Positions 21,797 through 30,753 of a stretch of 34,399 bases of DNA are shown here, one piece after another. Position 1 is the first letter of the stretch; each line of letters begins with the position of its first letter. The stretch is taken from NCBI GenBank assembly GCA_023460155.1, contig JAEWRF010000178.1, positions 1-34,399 of the forward strand, written 5' to 3'. The position numbers and the translations under genes are program-made. Origin of the DNA: Bacillota bacterium. Lineage in GTDB: Bacteria > Bacillota > Clostridia > Oscillospirales > Acutalibacteraceae. The notes under the pieces are model-generated. The model was not told the DNA's origin, did no database searches, and was given only the letters and a program-made list of their open reading frames with translations.

Positions 21797-22255
21797 AACC
21801 CTCAAATTCAAATTTAGGTCAAATTCAAATGGGATGGCTAAATTCAAATACAATGAAAAAGTTTTCAACAAAATCTTGTCAAAACGCAAAGGTACACGTG
21901 CTTTTCCACCGAAAGGGTGAGGTTATCAACCGAAAAAGGCAGGTGGGGCGCGGCCTGCGGGTCCTCTTGACCGGGTACCCCCGATGCGGGTCTTGCGAGG
22001 CCCGGGGAATACCTGTTTTAAAAACGGTGAAACAGCTTTGAATTTTTGAAAAGCCGGAACCGGGCTGATTCCGGTCGAAATTTATGCAGGATGACGAAAA
22101 CAACGCCGCGTCATAAATTCGGCAGAGAATCCTTCCGGAAAGGAAGGGTTCGGCAGAATGCCGAAGAATTTCAGGAATGTCTGCTGTGTTTTTTGTTTTT
22201 GTCAGGGATGGAATTGGATTGCGATAACGAATTCCTGGGGAAGGGGGGCGAGTTT
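21797..22255 (+). other. Non-coding region before terS, candidate cos/packaging site
   Basis: About 460 bases without a credible gene. It holds the AAATTCAAAT repeats and a GC-rich patch (21945-21964, GGGGCGCGGCCTGCGGGTCC) that reads like lambda cosN. A palindromic stretch GGGTACCC follows at about 21973-21980. Next come a hairpin CCTTCC/GGAAGG (22131-22147) flanked by two TTCGGCAGA copies (from 22118 and 22149). Lambda-type terminases act just upstream of their small-subunit gene. The exact nick site is not determined. Confidence 0.5.
21804..21849 (+). repeat. Three direct AAATTCAAAT repeats
   Basis: Exact copies at 21804-21813, 21821-21830 and 21840-21849, spaced 17 and 19 bases start to start, upstream of the GC-rich patch. 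Candidate binding sites for the terminase small subunit or a host bending protein. Confidence 0.55.
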
Positions 22256-22816
22256 ATGGCAGAAGAAGAAAAGGCAGAGCAAAAAGGCGACCTGTATTTT
22301 GAACGCGGGACGATTATCGCTTGTACGAAGTATGCAGCTGCATATTTCGGCGTAACGGCGGCAACGCTTAGCAACTGGGTTAAGGCTGGGTGCCCGAGAG
22401 AAAAACACGGGTATTACGACATAAAGGCTGTGACTGATTGGAATGCCCAGAAAGAGGGCGAGCGCTTAGTAGAAGTTGCGCGGACTGATCCTGCTAAAAT
22501 GACGCCCTCCCAGATGAAAGTCCACTATGATGCATTGCTGAAGCAGGCGCAGTTGGATTCCACGTTGCTGAAAAATCAGATCGCCGGCGGCGAATACCTT
22601 CCAAAGGCGGACATAGTTGACAACCTTCGGAAATTCTTTGCAGTCTTCAGGGCGTCTGCGATGGGGATCGGTCATGAGCTTGGGGTTTTTGTTGCATCCT
22701 ATGTTGACGCTGAGGGCGCACGAAAGGCGGATAAGCTGATTTCGGACCGAATTGAAGACGCTCTGTCGCAGATGTCGATCGATGGAGTCTATAAGCCGGG
22801 AGCGAAGAAATCATGA
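22256..22816 (+). CDS. Terminase small subunit (Nu1-like)
   Basis: This DNA-recognition subunit of the packaging motor is 186 residues long. It has a winged-helix DNA-binding part at about 15-60 (IIACTKYAAAYFGVTAATLSNWVKAGCPREKHGYYDIKAVTDWNAQ), then a helical region (TPSQMKVHYDALLKQAQLDSTLLKNQIAGGEYLPKADIVDNLRKFF) like phage Nu1-type subunits. Start ATG 22256 was chosen because GGGGAAGGGGGG precedes it and the fold begins there; the frame is open to 22046 without support. Its stop overlaps the TerL start. It should bind the cos region just upstream. Confidence 0.88.
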   Translation: MAEEEKAEQKGDLYFERGTIIACTKYAAAYFGVTAATLSNWVKAGCPREKHGYYDIKAVTDWNAQKEGERLVEVARTDPAKMTPSQMKVHYDALLKQAQLDSTLLKNQIAGGEYLPKADIVDNLRKFFAVFRASAMGIGHELGVFVASYVDAEGARKADKLISDRIEDALSQMSIDGVYKPGAKKS

Positions 22817-24651
22817 GCCAATGGGTTGTGCCTGATTGGATCCGGGCAGCGCTTTCCTCCCTACGGCCGCCTGGAAAGAAGAAGGTGAGCGAATGGGCCG
22901 ACGAAAACCGGGTGCTTACGCTTTCGGAATCCAGCAAACCGGGACCGTGGAGAACGGATTACGTCCCCTATCTCAGGGATATCATGGACGCGTTTTCGGA
23001 TCCGGATGTGGAAGAAATTATTGTACTGAAGCCGACGCAGGTCGGTGGCACGGAAGCAATCCTGAATATGATGGGTTCCGCAATCTGCCAGGATCCTGGG
23101 CCGATGCTGGTCGTATATCCAGATAAGGAAACGGCCGAAAAGGTCAGCGATCACAGAATTCAGCCGATGATCCGAAACTGCCGAGAACTAAGCAAGCGGT
23201 ACGACGAAAACAGCAAACGGCTTGACCTGAACTTTTCCGGCGGAATTAATATTGGCCTGGTTGGGGCAAATTCGCCGAGTGGTCTTTCCAGCTTCCCGAT
23301 CCGGTACGTTTTTCTGGATGAGGAAGACAAGTACCCTGTCCAGGCGGGAAAGGAAGCAAGCCCTGCAAAGCTTGCAATGGAGCGCCAAAAGACGTATGCG
23401 GCAAACAAAAAAACGGTGCGCGTTTCAACCCCGGTACTGGAATCCGGTCCGACGTGGAAAAACTGGACAAAGGCCGACACTCAAATGGAATGCTTTGTGA
23501 CCTGTCCCCATTGCGGAAAGGAATGGACCTTTAAGTTTCGGCAACTGAAGTGGCCGGACGGGAGTAACCCGGACCAGGCCAGGAAGAACGCATTTTATGT
23601 TTGCGAAGAATGCGATTGCCTTATTTCGGACGCCGAACGGATCGAAATGATCCGCAAATGCCGATGGAAGGCAACTCGTACCAACGAAAGCCGCCGGAGG
23701 ATCGCTTTTCGGCTGAATGCATTTTATTCCCCTTCAATTCGGTTCGGGGATGTTGCCGCAGAGTTCCTTGATGACAAAGATCAGCCGGAACTGCTGCAAA
23801 ATTTCATCAATTCCTGGTTGGGCGAACCATTTAAGGAAGTCGAACGGGAAATGGACGCTGAACGGTTGCTGGCGGAACGGCAAAGCGATTATAAAAAACT
23901 GGAGGTTCCTCCGCACACCGTAATCTTGACCGGCGGCGTCGACGTCCAACGTAAGTGCTTTTACTGGGTGATCCGGGCGTGGCGCGCGAATATGACAAGC
24001 TACAATATAGCTCATGGACAGGCTTTCACTTGGCGGGAAATTGAAACGGTGATGAACGCCGAATACAGGGATCGACGCGGAAACAAATACCAAATCAACC
24101 TGTGCGGCGTGGATTCGGGGGATCAGACGGACGATGTTTACGATTTCTGCGGGGTCAATCGGGAATGGTCCGTCCCGGTCAAGGGTTCCAGCAACCGCTT
24201 GATCGCGAAATACCGGCCGACGACCATCGATCGAGATGGTATGTCGAAAGGGATGACGCTGCTGCTGATCGACACGGATTACTACAAAGACATGATCTTT
24301 TCCCGACTGCTGCGGGACGAAGACGATGGAGGATGGTTTGTCTATGACGGCTGCGACGCAGAGTATGCCGAAATGATTACCGCGGAACAGAAGGTGATTG
24401 TTCCTGTGCGTGGACATCTTACTTCCCGTTGGGAACAGAAAGCAACCGGAAACGCGAACCATTACTTTGACTGTGAAGTTTATGCGGCCTGTGTTGCCGA
24501 TGTTTTCGGAATTCGAACGCTACGGGCGGGTATGATGCGGCAGCAGTCCGCCGGGGCGGCTGAAGTTTCCGCCGAGTTGCCGGAAGCGGTCGGGGCTGAA
24601 GATTTTAAGGGTTATGGGGGACGATCGTTCCGAAGGAGGCGCTGGAAATGA
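22813..24651 (+). CDS. Terminase large subunit, GpA family
   Basis: This packaging ATPase-nuclease of the lambda gpA type is 612 residues, a normal length. The N-terminal ATPase has PGPWRTDYVPYLRDIMDAF, the Walker A-like VLKPTQVGGTEAIL (about residues 74-87), VVYPDKETAEKVSDHRI and the Walker B VFLDEEDKYP. A zinc cluster CPHCGKEW...CEECDC follows. The nuclease part starts at VILTGGVDVQRKCFYWVIRAW, with its conserved metal-binding Asp. It acts in complex with the upstream TerS (4-base overlap) to cut concatemers and fill the prohead through the portal. Confidence 0.97.
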   Translation: MSQWVVPDWIRAALSSLRPPGKKKVSEWADENRVLTLSESSKPGPWRTDYVPYLRDIMDAFSDPDVEEIIVLKPTQVGGTEAILNMMGSAICQDPGPMLVVYPDKETAEKVSDHRIQPMIRNCRELSKRYDENSKRLDLNFSGGINIGLVGANSPSGLSSFPIRYVFLDEEDKYPVQAGKEASPAKLAMERQKTYAANKKTVRVSTPVLESGPTWKNWTKADTQMECFVTCPHCGKEWTFKFRQLKWPDGSNPDQARKNAFYVCEECDCLISDAERIEMIRKCRWKATRTNESRRRIAFRLNAFYSPSIRFGDVAAEFLDDKDQPELLQNFINSWLGEPFKEVEREMDAERLLAERQSDYKKLEVPPHTVILTGGVDVQRKCFYWVIRAWRANMTSYNIAHGQAFTWREIETVMNAEYRDRRGNKYQINLCGVDSGDQTDDVYDFCGVNREWSVPVKGSSNRLIAKYRPTTIDRDGMSKGMTLLLIDTDYYKDMIFSRLLRDEDDGGWFVYDGCDAEYAEMITAEQKVIVPVRGHLTSRWEQKATGNANHYFDCEVYAACVADVFGIRTLRAGMMRQQSAGAAEVSAELPEAVGAEDFKGYGGRSFRRRRWK

Positions 24652-24860
24652 CATTGGCGGATTTGGAAAACCGGAGGTCCGGTATTTTGCAGGCGATTTC
24701 GAAAATAGAAAACGGTGCGCAGGAATATCGGATCGGATCCCGGACCGTACAGCGTGCGGATATTGGAACACTTTACGCAGAATATCGGACAATCAGCGAC
24801 GAAATCGACCGGCAGCAACGACCAGGAACAACCGTCGCGTACCTGCGGAGAAGGAGGTAG
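24648..24860 (+). CDS. gpW/DUF6148-like head-tail joining protein
   Basis: A 70-residue helical protein (MTLADLENRRSGILQAISKI, then YRIGSRTVQRADIGTLYAEYRTISDEIDR) between TerL and portal genes, the place of gpW in lambda. The segment with YRIGSRTVQRADI matches the DUF6148/gpW pattern. It would extend the portal tunnel after packaging. ATG 24648 overlaps the TerL stop (ATGA). Confidence 0.8.
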   Translation: MTLADLENRRSGILQAISKIENGAQEYRIGSRTVQRADIGTLYAEYRTISDEIDRQQRPGTTVAYLRRRR

Positions 24861-24864
24861 CAGC

Positions 24865-26430
24865 TTGAACCAAAGGAAAATGAGCCTGATTAACCGGATG
24901 CTGCTGCCGTTTGCTCCCAAAACAGCCTGTCGGCGAGAGGCATGGATCCAGTTCGGACGGAGTTTTTATTCTGCGGCGGATTCCAGCGCCCGCGCCGGAG
25001 GATGGACGCGGAGTAACCCAAACGGGGAACAGGCAAATCAAGGCAGCCGGGACCTGATCCGGGGGCGGTCGCGGGACCTGGAAAGAAATAGCGACATCTT
25101 GAACGCCGAAATATTGGCGCTGGAGCGAAATGTGGTCGGTTCCGGGTTCGTTCTTCAGGCGAAGGTCCGAAACAAGGACGGAACTGACGATGAAGCGGTG
25201 AATTCGCGGATTGAAGAATGCTGGAGGGAATGGTGCCGACCTGAAAACTGCGAAATCACTGGACGGTTCAGCTTTTCGGAGCTGGCGGCTCTGAGTCTGC
25301 GGCGTCGATATACGGACGGCGGTATTGTTGTTCTGAAAGTCGTGATTGGAGGGCAATACAAGCTGCAACTGCTGGAGGTCGATGATTTGGACACCAGCGT
25401 CCAGGTAAACGGAAAACACCGGGTAGTCGGTGGGATCGAAATCGACGAATTCCGGAGACCGATTGCGTATTTCATCCGAATTTACGACACATGGGGCGTC
25501 TCGGTCAGCTCTCAACGTGTCCCGGCGGACAGAGTGATTTATCTTCCATATCTGACGCGGCCAAGTCAGGTTCGCGAAATTTCGCCCTTTGCTCCGTCTT
25601 TAGGGCGAATCGACGACACAAACGAACTGATTGACGCGTCAATTGAAAAAGAACGGGTACTGTCCCACCTATCCGTGGTGGTGACAAAGGATACCGGCAC
25701 AATGACCGGAGTGTCCGGCCTAGGGCGGGGATATGGTGACGATGCGCCGGAAATCGGAACGGGAGCCGGGCTTCCGGATCAGGAACGGACGGAGATTTTG
25801 GAGCAGGGGACGATCAACTATCTGAAACCCGGAGAGAGTATTTCTACAATTTCACCAGCTGGAACCAGTTCCACGGTGGACCCGATTATCAAAACGACCC
25901 AGCGCTTAGCCGGCAGCTCCGTCGGGTTGAGTTATGAGGCAACCTCTCGGGACATGTCCCGTTCCACCTACTCTTCCGCTCGGCAAGGGTCTCTGGAAGA
26001 TAAAAAAACATATACCCCACAGCAACAGTACATGATCGATCACCTGTTGGATGTTATATACCCTGAATGGCTTGATTGGGCGGTGCTTAGTGGAAAAATT
26101 TCGGTCCCGGGTTATTTCCGTGACCCAGCCCCGTATCGAAAGCATGTGTGGATTTGCTCCGGCTGGGATTGGATTGATCCTGCAAAGGAAACTAGCGCCA
26201 ATTTGACGGCGCTTAAAACAAACCAGAAGACATTGCAGGAAATCTGCGCTGAAAAGGGTAAAGACTGGCGTGAAGTTTTACGGCAGCGAAAGCGGGAAAT
26301 GGACATGATCCGCAAGTTAGGCCTTGATGACGGCTTAGAAACAGTTGTTTCCCCGCCGAATGATTCCGGCAATGAAAACAATGATGATGAGGAGGATGAT
26401 AACAATGCCGGCAACGATGATGACGAGTAG
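24865..26430 (+). CDS. Lambda-family portal protein (GpB)
   Basis: The 521-residue portal protein forms the dodecameric channel at one capsid vertex. Family features: RDLERNSDILNAEILALERN followed by VVGSGFVLQAKV, WREWCRPENCEITGRFSFSE, then LLEVDDLDTS and YLPYLTRPSQVREISPFAPSL. The YEATSRDMSRSTYSSARQGSLEDKKTY segment comes late. The C-terminus is very acidic and Asn-rich (NNDDEEDDNNAGNDDDE). TTG 24865 is taken as start because AAGGAGG lies 7 bases upstream; the ATG at 24880 has no properly spaced site. The 3' end overlaps the protease-capsid gene by 26 bases. Confidence 0.93.
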   Translation: MNQRKMSLINRMLLPFAPKTACRREAWIQFGRSFYSAADSSARAGGWTRSNPNGEQANQGSRDLIRGRSRDLERNSDILNAEILALERNVVGSGFVLQAKVRNKDGTDDEAVNSRIEECWREWCRPENCEITGRFSFSELAALSLRRRYTDGGIVVLKVVIGGQYKLQLLEVDDLDTSVQVNGKHRVVGGIEIDEFRRPIAYFIRIYDTWGVSVSSQRVPADRVIYLPYLTRPSQVREISPFAPSLGRIDDTNELIDASIEKERVLSHLSVVVTKDTGTMTGVSGLGRGYGDDAPEIGTGAGLPDQERTEILEQGTINYLKPGESISTISPAGTSSTVDPIIKTTQRLAGSSVGLSYEATSRDMSRSTYSSARQGSLEDKKTYTPQQQYMIDHLLDVIYPEWLDWAVLSGKISVPGYFRDPAPYRKHVWICSGWDWIDPAKETSANLTALKTNQKTLQEICAEKGKDWREVLRQRKREMDMIRKLGLDDGLETVVSPPNDSGNENNDDEEDDNNAGNDDDE

Positions 26431-28471
26431 TATCTCGAAAAAAGCACCAATGGCCGGGAACTCGCGAGACCCCGGAATTTTGATGCGGTCTCAGACCTTA
26501 ATTTTTCGCGCGGTTGACGGATCTGAGAATCAGTATGAAATTTCGTTTTCTAGCGAAACGCCGGATGCACGGTACGGTACGCCGCAGATTCTGCTGCATA
26601 CAGCCGATGCAGTTGATCTTAGCAGATTCGATTCCGGTGTAGGGGCACTGCTGTTTAATCACGGCATGGACCCGAATATCGGGGCACTTCCGATCGGTAA
26701 GATCGTCAAGGCTTGGGTCGATGAAAGCACGCATACCGGAAGGGCCGTCATTGAAATGGACGTTGACGATCCGCAGTCTGCACTGCTGAAATCAAAGCTG
26801 GACAAAGGGATGCTGACGGGTGTTTCCGTCCGTGGTACCGGAAACGCATGGCTGAATTTACCTTCGGGGCAAAAAAGCCCGGATGGAAGATTTACCGGAC
26901 CGGCGGATATTGCAATGAAATGGACGCCGATCGAAATCAGTCTGACCCCGGTTCCCGTCGATCCGACGGTGGGTCTGGGCAGAAGTTTTATGGAAGGGGA
27001 ATCTTTTATGGATCCTACTAATCAGACTGGGGCGACTGCCCCACAGACTACGCCCGCCGCAACCGCAGCAGACGAACAGGTCGCAAGATCACAGATTGCC
27101 GCGTCCGCGGCAACTGGCGGGCCGGCGGTACCGCAGCAGACAACACCTGTTGTCCCGGCCCCGGTTGTAAAATCTCAGTCTGCCGATCCGATTACGGCGG
27201 AACGGCAGCGTTCTTCCGAAATTTTGACGCTTTGCCGCAGCTTCGGAATGGACGGCGACGCGGACGGATATATCACTTCCGGATCGCCGATCGATACGGT
27301 CCGGGCGAATATCCTGACAAAACTTCAGCAGCGCAATTCGCCGGTCGCAGCAGGTGCTGAAACCGGCAGCGTACAGGTAACGCGCGACGAGATGGATAAA
27401 CTGCGGAGTGCCGCAGCGGACGGTTTGCTGATGCGCAGCGGAATCGCAGTGGAAAAGCCTGCCGATGGCGCAAATGAATTCCGCGGTATGTCCTTGCAGG
27501 GAATTGCGGCGGAATGCCTTGCGCGATCCGGCGTTTCCCGTGCTTACCGCATGGGTCGTGATGAACTGTTCAAGCGGTCAATGGTACCGGACAGCGCATT
27601 TGTGTCAATTGCGGACGACGTCGCGAACCGCACAGTGCTTGCCGCACAGCAGACGGCGCCGACAACGTTCCAGCAGTGGACCAGTGTTGCCAGCCAGCCG
27701 GATTTCCGCCCGACCCATATTTATGACGTCAGCGATGGCGGGGACCTTGAGGAGATCCCTCAGAACGGCGAATTCAAGGAGGCTGAACTTTCCGACAAAG
27801 AAGTTGCCACTCGCCGGCTGATTACGGTGGGAAAAATGGTGAACTTCACCCGGCAGCTGTTTATCAACGACGACATCGGACAGATTACCCGAACTTTGAC
27901 CGCCTATACACTGGCATTTGCCCGCGGGATCAACAAGAGCGTCTACGAGATTCTGAAATCCAATCCCGCTATGCAGGACGGTCAGCAGCTTTTCAGTTCT
28001 GCCCACAAAAATCTTGGTGCCGGGGCCGCCCCGAGTACTGCATCGTTTTCCGAAGCCCGCCGATTGATGCGGCAGCAGACCGACATGGACGGGAAGACGA
28101 AGCTGAACGTCACGCCGATCTACGTTTTGACCGGATCGACTACCGAAACAAGCATTGAAATGCTGCTTCGTTCGATTGCGGATCCGTCCTCTAATAATTC
28201 CGGAGTGTCAAATGTCTTCCAGAATTCAATGACTCCGATTGCGGATGCGGAGTTGGATGTGGACGGTGGCGCTCAGCCGTTTTTCTTCGCGGCGGATCCC
28301 GCTCTGACCCCGACGATCGAGATTTCCTATCTGAATGGCAACGCCGCGCCGACCGTGGAGTCGGAGGTCGCCTTCGATCACCTCGGAATCCGGTACCGGA
28401 TTTACGGGGACCGCGGAATTACCTTGGTCGGGTATCGCGGATTGGTGAAAAATCCCGGCGTCGCGCAGTAA
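26405..28471 (+). CDS. Prohead protease-scaffold-major capsid fusion protein
   Basis: The 688-residue protein combines three functions that are often separate genes. Residues ~25-195 are a herpesvirus-type serine protease: His86 in ALLFNHGMDPNIGALPIGK and Ser141 in KGMLTGVSVRGTG. Residues ~200-330 are Ala/Pro/Thr-rich and resemble a scaffold (delta) region. Residues ~345-688 are an HK97-fold capsid protein (TTFQQWTSVASQPDFRPTHI, FTRQLFINDDIGQ, then a C-terminal AFDHLGIRYRIYGDRGITLVGYRGLVKN). It directs prohead assembly and then processes itself. ATG 26405 has GGAGG 9 bases upstream. An internal ATG with a strong ribosome site (27008) probably makes extra scaffold-capsid chains. Confidence 0.92.
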   Translation: MPATMMTSSISKKAPMAGNSRDPGILMRSQTLIFRAVDGSENQYEISFSSETPDARYGTPQILLHTADAVDLSRFDSGVGALLFNHGMDPNIGALPIGKIVKAWVDESTHTGRAVIEMDVDDPQSALLKSKLDKGMLTGVSVRGTGNAWLNLPSGQKSPDGRFTGPADIAMKWTPIEISLTPVPVDPTVGLGRSFMEGESFMDPTNQTGATAPQTTPAATAADEQVARSQIAASAATGGPAVPQQTTPVVPAPVVKSQSADPITAERQRSSEILTLCRSFGMDGDADGYITSGSPIDTVRANILTKLQQRNSPVAAGAETGSVQVTRDEMDKLRSAAADGLLMRSGIAVEKPADGANEFRGMSLQGIAAECLARSGVSRAYRMGRDELFKRSMVPDSAFVSIADDVANRTVLAAQQTAPTTFQQWTSVASQPDFRPTHIYDVSDGGDLEEIPQNGEFKEAELSDKEVATRRLITVGKMVNFTRQLFINDDIGQITRTLTAYTLAFARGINKSVYEILKSNPAMQDGQQLFSSAHKNLGAGAAPSTASFSEARRLMRQQTDMDGKTKLNVTPIYVLTGSTTETSIEMLLRSIADPSSNNSGVSNVFQNSMTPIADAELDVDGGAQPFFFAADPALTPTIEISYLNGNAAPTVESEVAFDHLGIRYRIYGDRGITLVGYRGLVKNPGVAQ
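26996..27010 (+). promoter_or_regulatory. Internal ribosome binding site and in-frame start for scaffold-capsid
   Basis: GGGGA (26996-27000, within GGAAGGGGA) lies 7 bases before ATG 27008, in frame with the fusion gene (codon 202), exactly between the protease domain and the scaffold region. It predicts a second 487-residue product (27008-28471) without protease, which would give an excess of capsid over protease chains. Confidence 0.6.
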
Positions 28472-28492
28472 CGCCGGAGAAGGGAGAAAAAT

Positions 28493-28816
28493 ATGATGAC
28501 ACAATATGTTCAGGCTGGAAAGTTCATTAACTATACGAATCTTTCCGCAAGCGACATTTCCTATGGTGATGTTGTGGTCCTGTCCAGCCGGATCGGAGTT
28601 GCGGCTTGCCCGATTCCGGTCGGGGCGACCGGAACGGTCGCGCTGGAGGAAGTTTACGAAATGCCCGCGGAAACAACCGCGGCGTTTGCGGTAGGGCAGA
28701 AGCTTTACTGGGACGCGACGAACAAACGCCTGACTGCAACGGTGGGCGATGTCTACGCCGGTATCGCGACGGAAGTCAAGGCTGCGGCGAATTCCGTCGC
28801 GACTGTCAAGATGTAA
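28493..28816 (+). CDS. DUF2190 capsid decoration/stabilising protein
   Basis: The 107-residue beta-rich protein (YVQAGKFINYTNLSASDISY, GDVVVLSSRIGVA, FAVGQKLYWDATNKRLTAT, VGDVYAGIATEVKAA) follows the DUF2190 pattern of cement proteins placed directly after the capsid gene in Gifsy- and lambda-like phages. It would bind the outside of the mature shell. ATG 28493 (a second ATG follows) lies behind AAGGGAG. Confidence 0.88.
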   Translation: MMTQYVQAGKFINYTNLSASDISYGDVVVLSSRIGVAACPIPVGATGTVALEEVYEMPAETTAAFAVGQKLYWDATNKRLTATVGDVYAGIATEVKAAANSVATVKM

Positions 28817-28828
28817 CGGAGGCGCGGT

Positions 28829-29188
28829 ATGATTAAACTGATTGTTCCTGCGATGATCGGTGGCAGGCTGATTTCCGCCGGGAAAGTGGTTGTTGCCCCC
28901 GCAGATCTGGAAAAAAAGCTGATTTCAGCAGGAAACGCGGAACGCGTGGATCCTGATACAAAAGCGAAGGCTTCGGAAGAAGAATTTGATGCCGAACTTC
29001 TGAAAAAGGTGGAAGAATTGCAGCTTGATCTGCCAGAAGGCCTGAGCCCGCAGCAGGTTAGGGATGCAGTGAATGAGGCACTGCAAGAGCTTGCGGCGAA
29101 AAATGCAGCTAATACCGATCCCGGAGGGGCAGCTGCCTCCACCGACGCGGAAAAATTGAATCTCGGGCGCGGCGGAGTGCAGCAATGA
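28829..29188 (+). CDS. Head completion-type protein (hypothetical)
   Basis: The 119-residue protein starts MIKLIVPAMIGGRLISAGKV, then a charged helical middle (EEFDAELLKKVEELQLDLPEG) and an Ala/Asn/Gly-rich tail. It has the place and size of a lambda FI-like or connector accessory protein, but I see no conserved domain. Its stop overlaps the next start. Confidence 0.65.
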   Translation: MIKLIVPAMIGGRLISAGKVVVAPADLEKKLISAGNAERVDPDTKAKASEEEFDAELLKKVEELQLDLPEGLSPQQVRDAVNEALQELAAKNAANTDPGGAAASTDAEKLNLGRGGVQQ

Positions 29189-29517
29189 CGCTCCGCGAAC
29201 AGGTGGCGGATGATTTCGCGATGCTTTTCAACCCGGATGAAATGGGCAGCGAGCATTCAATCGTCACCGATGCATCTCCAGGTGGAAAAACGATTCTTTG
29301 TGTGGTGGATAACGACCAGGGAATGAAAAACAGCCTGCAATCGCCGGGGGGCGTTTATGACGGAAACCTTTTGTTTTTCGCTAAAACTGCTGACATCCTT
29401 GGACTTCAGCCCAGAATGATGATTCAGTTCGATGATGTGCCCTACGTTGTTTCCGGAATCGTCGAAGAGGACGGTATTTCGCAGGTTACTCTGGCATCCA
29501 CCCTCGGAGGATATTGA
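29185..29517 (+). CDS. Head-tail attachment protein (gpFII-like)
   Basis: The 110-residue protein (MTLREQVADDFAMLFNPDEM, then TILCVVDNDQGMKNSLQSPGGVYDGN, LFFAKTADILGLQPRMMIQFDDVPYVVSGIVEEDGI) matches the small beta-barrel phage attachment family that joins capsid and tail. It lies between the capsid accessory genes and gpZ, as in related prophages. ATG 29185 overlaps the preceding stop. Confidence 0.75.
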   Translation: MTLREQVADDFAMLFNPDEMGSEHSIVTDASPGGKTILCVVDNDQGMKNSLQSPGGVYDGNLLFFAKTADILGLQPRMMIQFDDVPYVVSGIVEEDGISQVTLASTLGGY

Positions 29518-29518
29518 T

Positions 29519-30193
29519 TTGAGCAGTGAAATTTATGCCAATACGCAGCAGCTGAACCGGATTGCTGATTTACTGAAGGCTTTTCCGCCGGAAGGCGGGC
29601 GCATTATGAATCGAGTTCTGTCTCGCGCCGCCGATTCGGTTCGCGTTGAGGTGGGACGTCAAATTCCAAAAGTTTTTGGTATCTCCCAGAAGGAGATTCG
29701 CAGTGCGCTGAATGGTTCTCAACGTAAAGTAAAAACAGTCGTTGGAGAATCGGGGGAAGGCAGTGTGTCTATTGCGGTTTTGGGGAGGCCTTTAACCCTC
29801 ACGCGCTTTCACCACAATCCGCAGGTTCCCTCTGGATTTTCAAAAAGCGGGAAAAAAAAGGTTTTCCGGGTAAAAGCAATGATCCGAAAGGATTCTGGGA
29901 TGGTTCCGATCGGCCCTATTTTGGGCAAGGACGGAAAATTGAAATCAGTTTTTCTTATCCCTGCGAAAAGCGGCTCTGACAAATATTTGTTTGCCTATAG
30001 GACCGGAATTTTTAAGGGAAAACGCGAAAAATTGAAAGTTTTACGGACTTTATCAATTCCGCAGATGGTAACCGACGAAAAGGTTGGCACTGAAATCGTC
30101 AAAAAGGTTAATCAGACGGTATTCAACCGTATGACCCATGAACTTGATCGGGAGTTTGGAAATTTAGGCACAAATCTCGCCGGAGGTGCGTAA
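29519..30193 (+). CDS. Minor tail protein Z family
   Basis: The 224-residue protein belongs to the GpZ group of tail/connector proteins: LNRIADLLKAFPPEGGRIMNRVLSRAADSVRVEVGRQIPK, ISQKEIRSAL and a basic middle section (SGKKKVFRVKAMIRK). Start TTG 29519 has CGGAGG 8 bases upstream and follows the previous stop by one base; no ATG is near. It helps join tail to head. The 3' end is immediately followed by, and overlaps in one base, the next ATG. Confidence 0.8.
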   Translation: MSSEIYANTQQLNRIADLLKAFPPEGGRIMNRVLSRAADSVRVEVGRQIPKVFGISQKEIRSALNGSQRKVKTVVGESGEGSVSIAVLGRPLTLTRFHHNPQVPSGFSKSGKKKVFRVKAMIRKDSGMVPIGPILGKDGKLKSVFLIPAKSGSDKYLFAYRTGIFKGKREKLKVLRTLSIPQMVTDEKVGTEIVKKVNQTVFNRMTHELDREFGNLGTNLAGGA

Positions 30194-30735
30194 TGAAGGC
30201 TGTATCAACGCTGGAATCGGTCAAAGCATGGCTGGAAAACAACATTGAAACCGACAAAATTCAGGAAAAGGCCCCGCGAAAGGACGATACGACCGGAAGC
30301 TATCAACTCGCGCCCCCTGCGGTGCATGTGGGATATATTCCACCCGGCAGCATTTTGGACGAACATTCGAAAATCCGGATCCCATGCCTTGTAGTCGGAA
30401 CTCCGGAAATGACGGATGATCGGGAAAATTCCGAAATCAATTTGCAGATCACGGTGATTGTGTACGATGCCGGGCTGCAAACGGTCGGGGGCGACGGAAA
30501 GTCAATGCAGCTTTCTCCGAATCTTGACGGGTATGTGACGCTGCTGAATTTTCTGGACCGTGTAAAGGAATGGATTCTACGGGAAAACGGAATTCCGGAC
30601 CGGCTGACGCTGAATTCCCCAGTCAAGCTGAAAACTTACGAGGAACAGCCTTGGCCCTATTGGTACGGTTTCCTCAATTTTACCGCAACAGGGGCCGACA
30701 ACCCCATTACCCGGTTCGCCGGGGTTCTGAACTGA
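30193..30735 (+). CDS. Tail terminator/completion protein (putative)
   Basis: The 180-residue protein comes just before the sheath gene, where tail completion proteins are found. The beta-alpha order (TLESVKAWLENNI, IRIPCLVVGTPEMTDDRENS, INLQITVIVYDAG, VTLLNFLDRVKEWILREN, WYGFLNFTATGADNP) fits the gpU/tail-terminator type fold. Family match by order and shape only. ATG overlaps the preceding stop. Confidence 0.65.
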   Translation: MKAVSTLESVKAWLENNIETDKIQEKAPRKDDTTGSYQLAPPAVHVGYIPPGSILDEHSKIRIPCLVVGTPEMTDDRENSEINLQITVIVYDAGLQTVGGDGKSMQLSPNLDGYVTLLNFLDRVKEWILRENGIPDRLTLNSPVKLKTYEEQPWPYWYGFLNFTATGADNPITRFAGVLN

Positions 30736-30753
30736 AAGAAGGAGGGAAAATCC

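Noticed and set aside
21829..22041. 70-codon plus-strand frame before terS
   Set aside because: No ribosome site, begins within AT-rich repeats and runs through the GC patch; better explained as packaging-site DNA.
22046..22255. 70-residue N-terminal extension of TerS
   Set aside because: Low-quality composition, no similarity to terminase small subunits; the strong GGGGGG ribosome site is at 22256.
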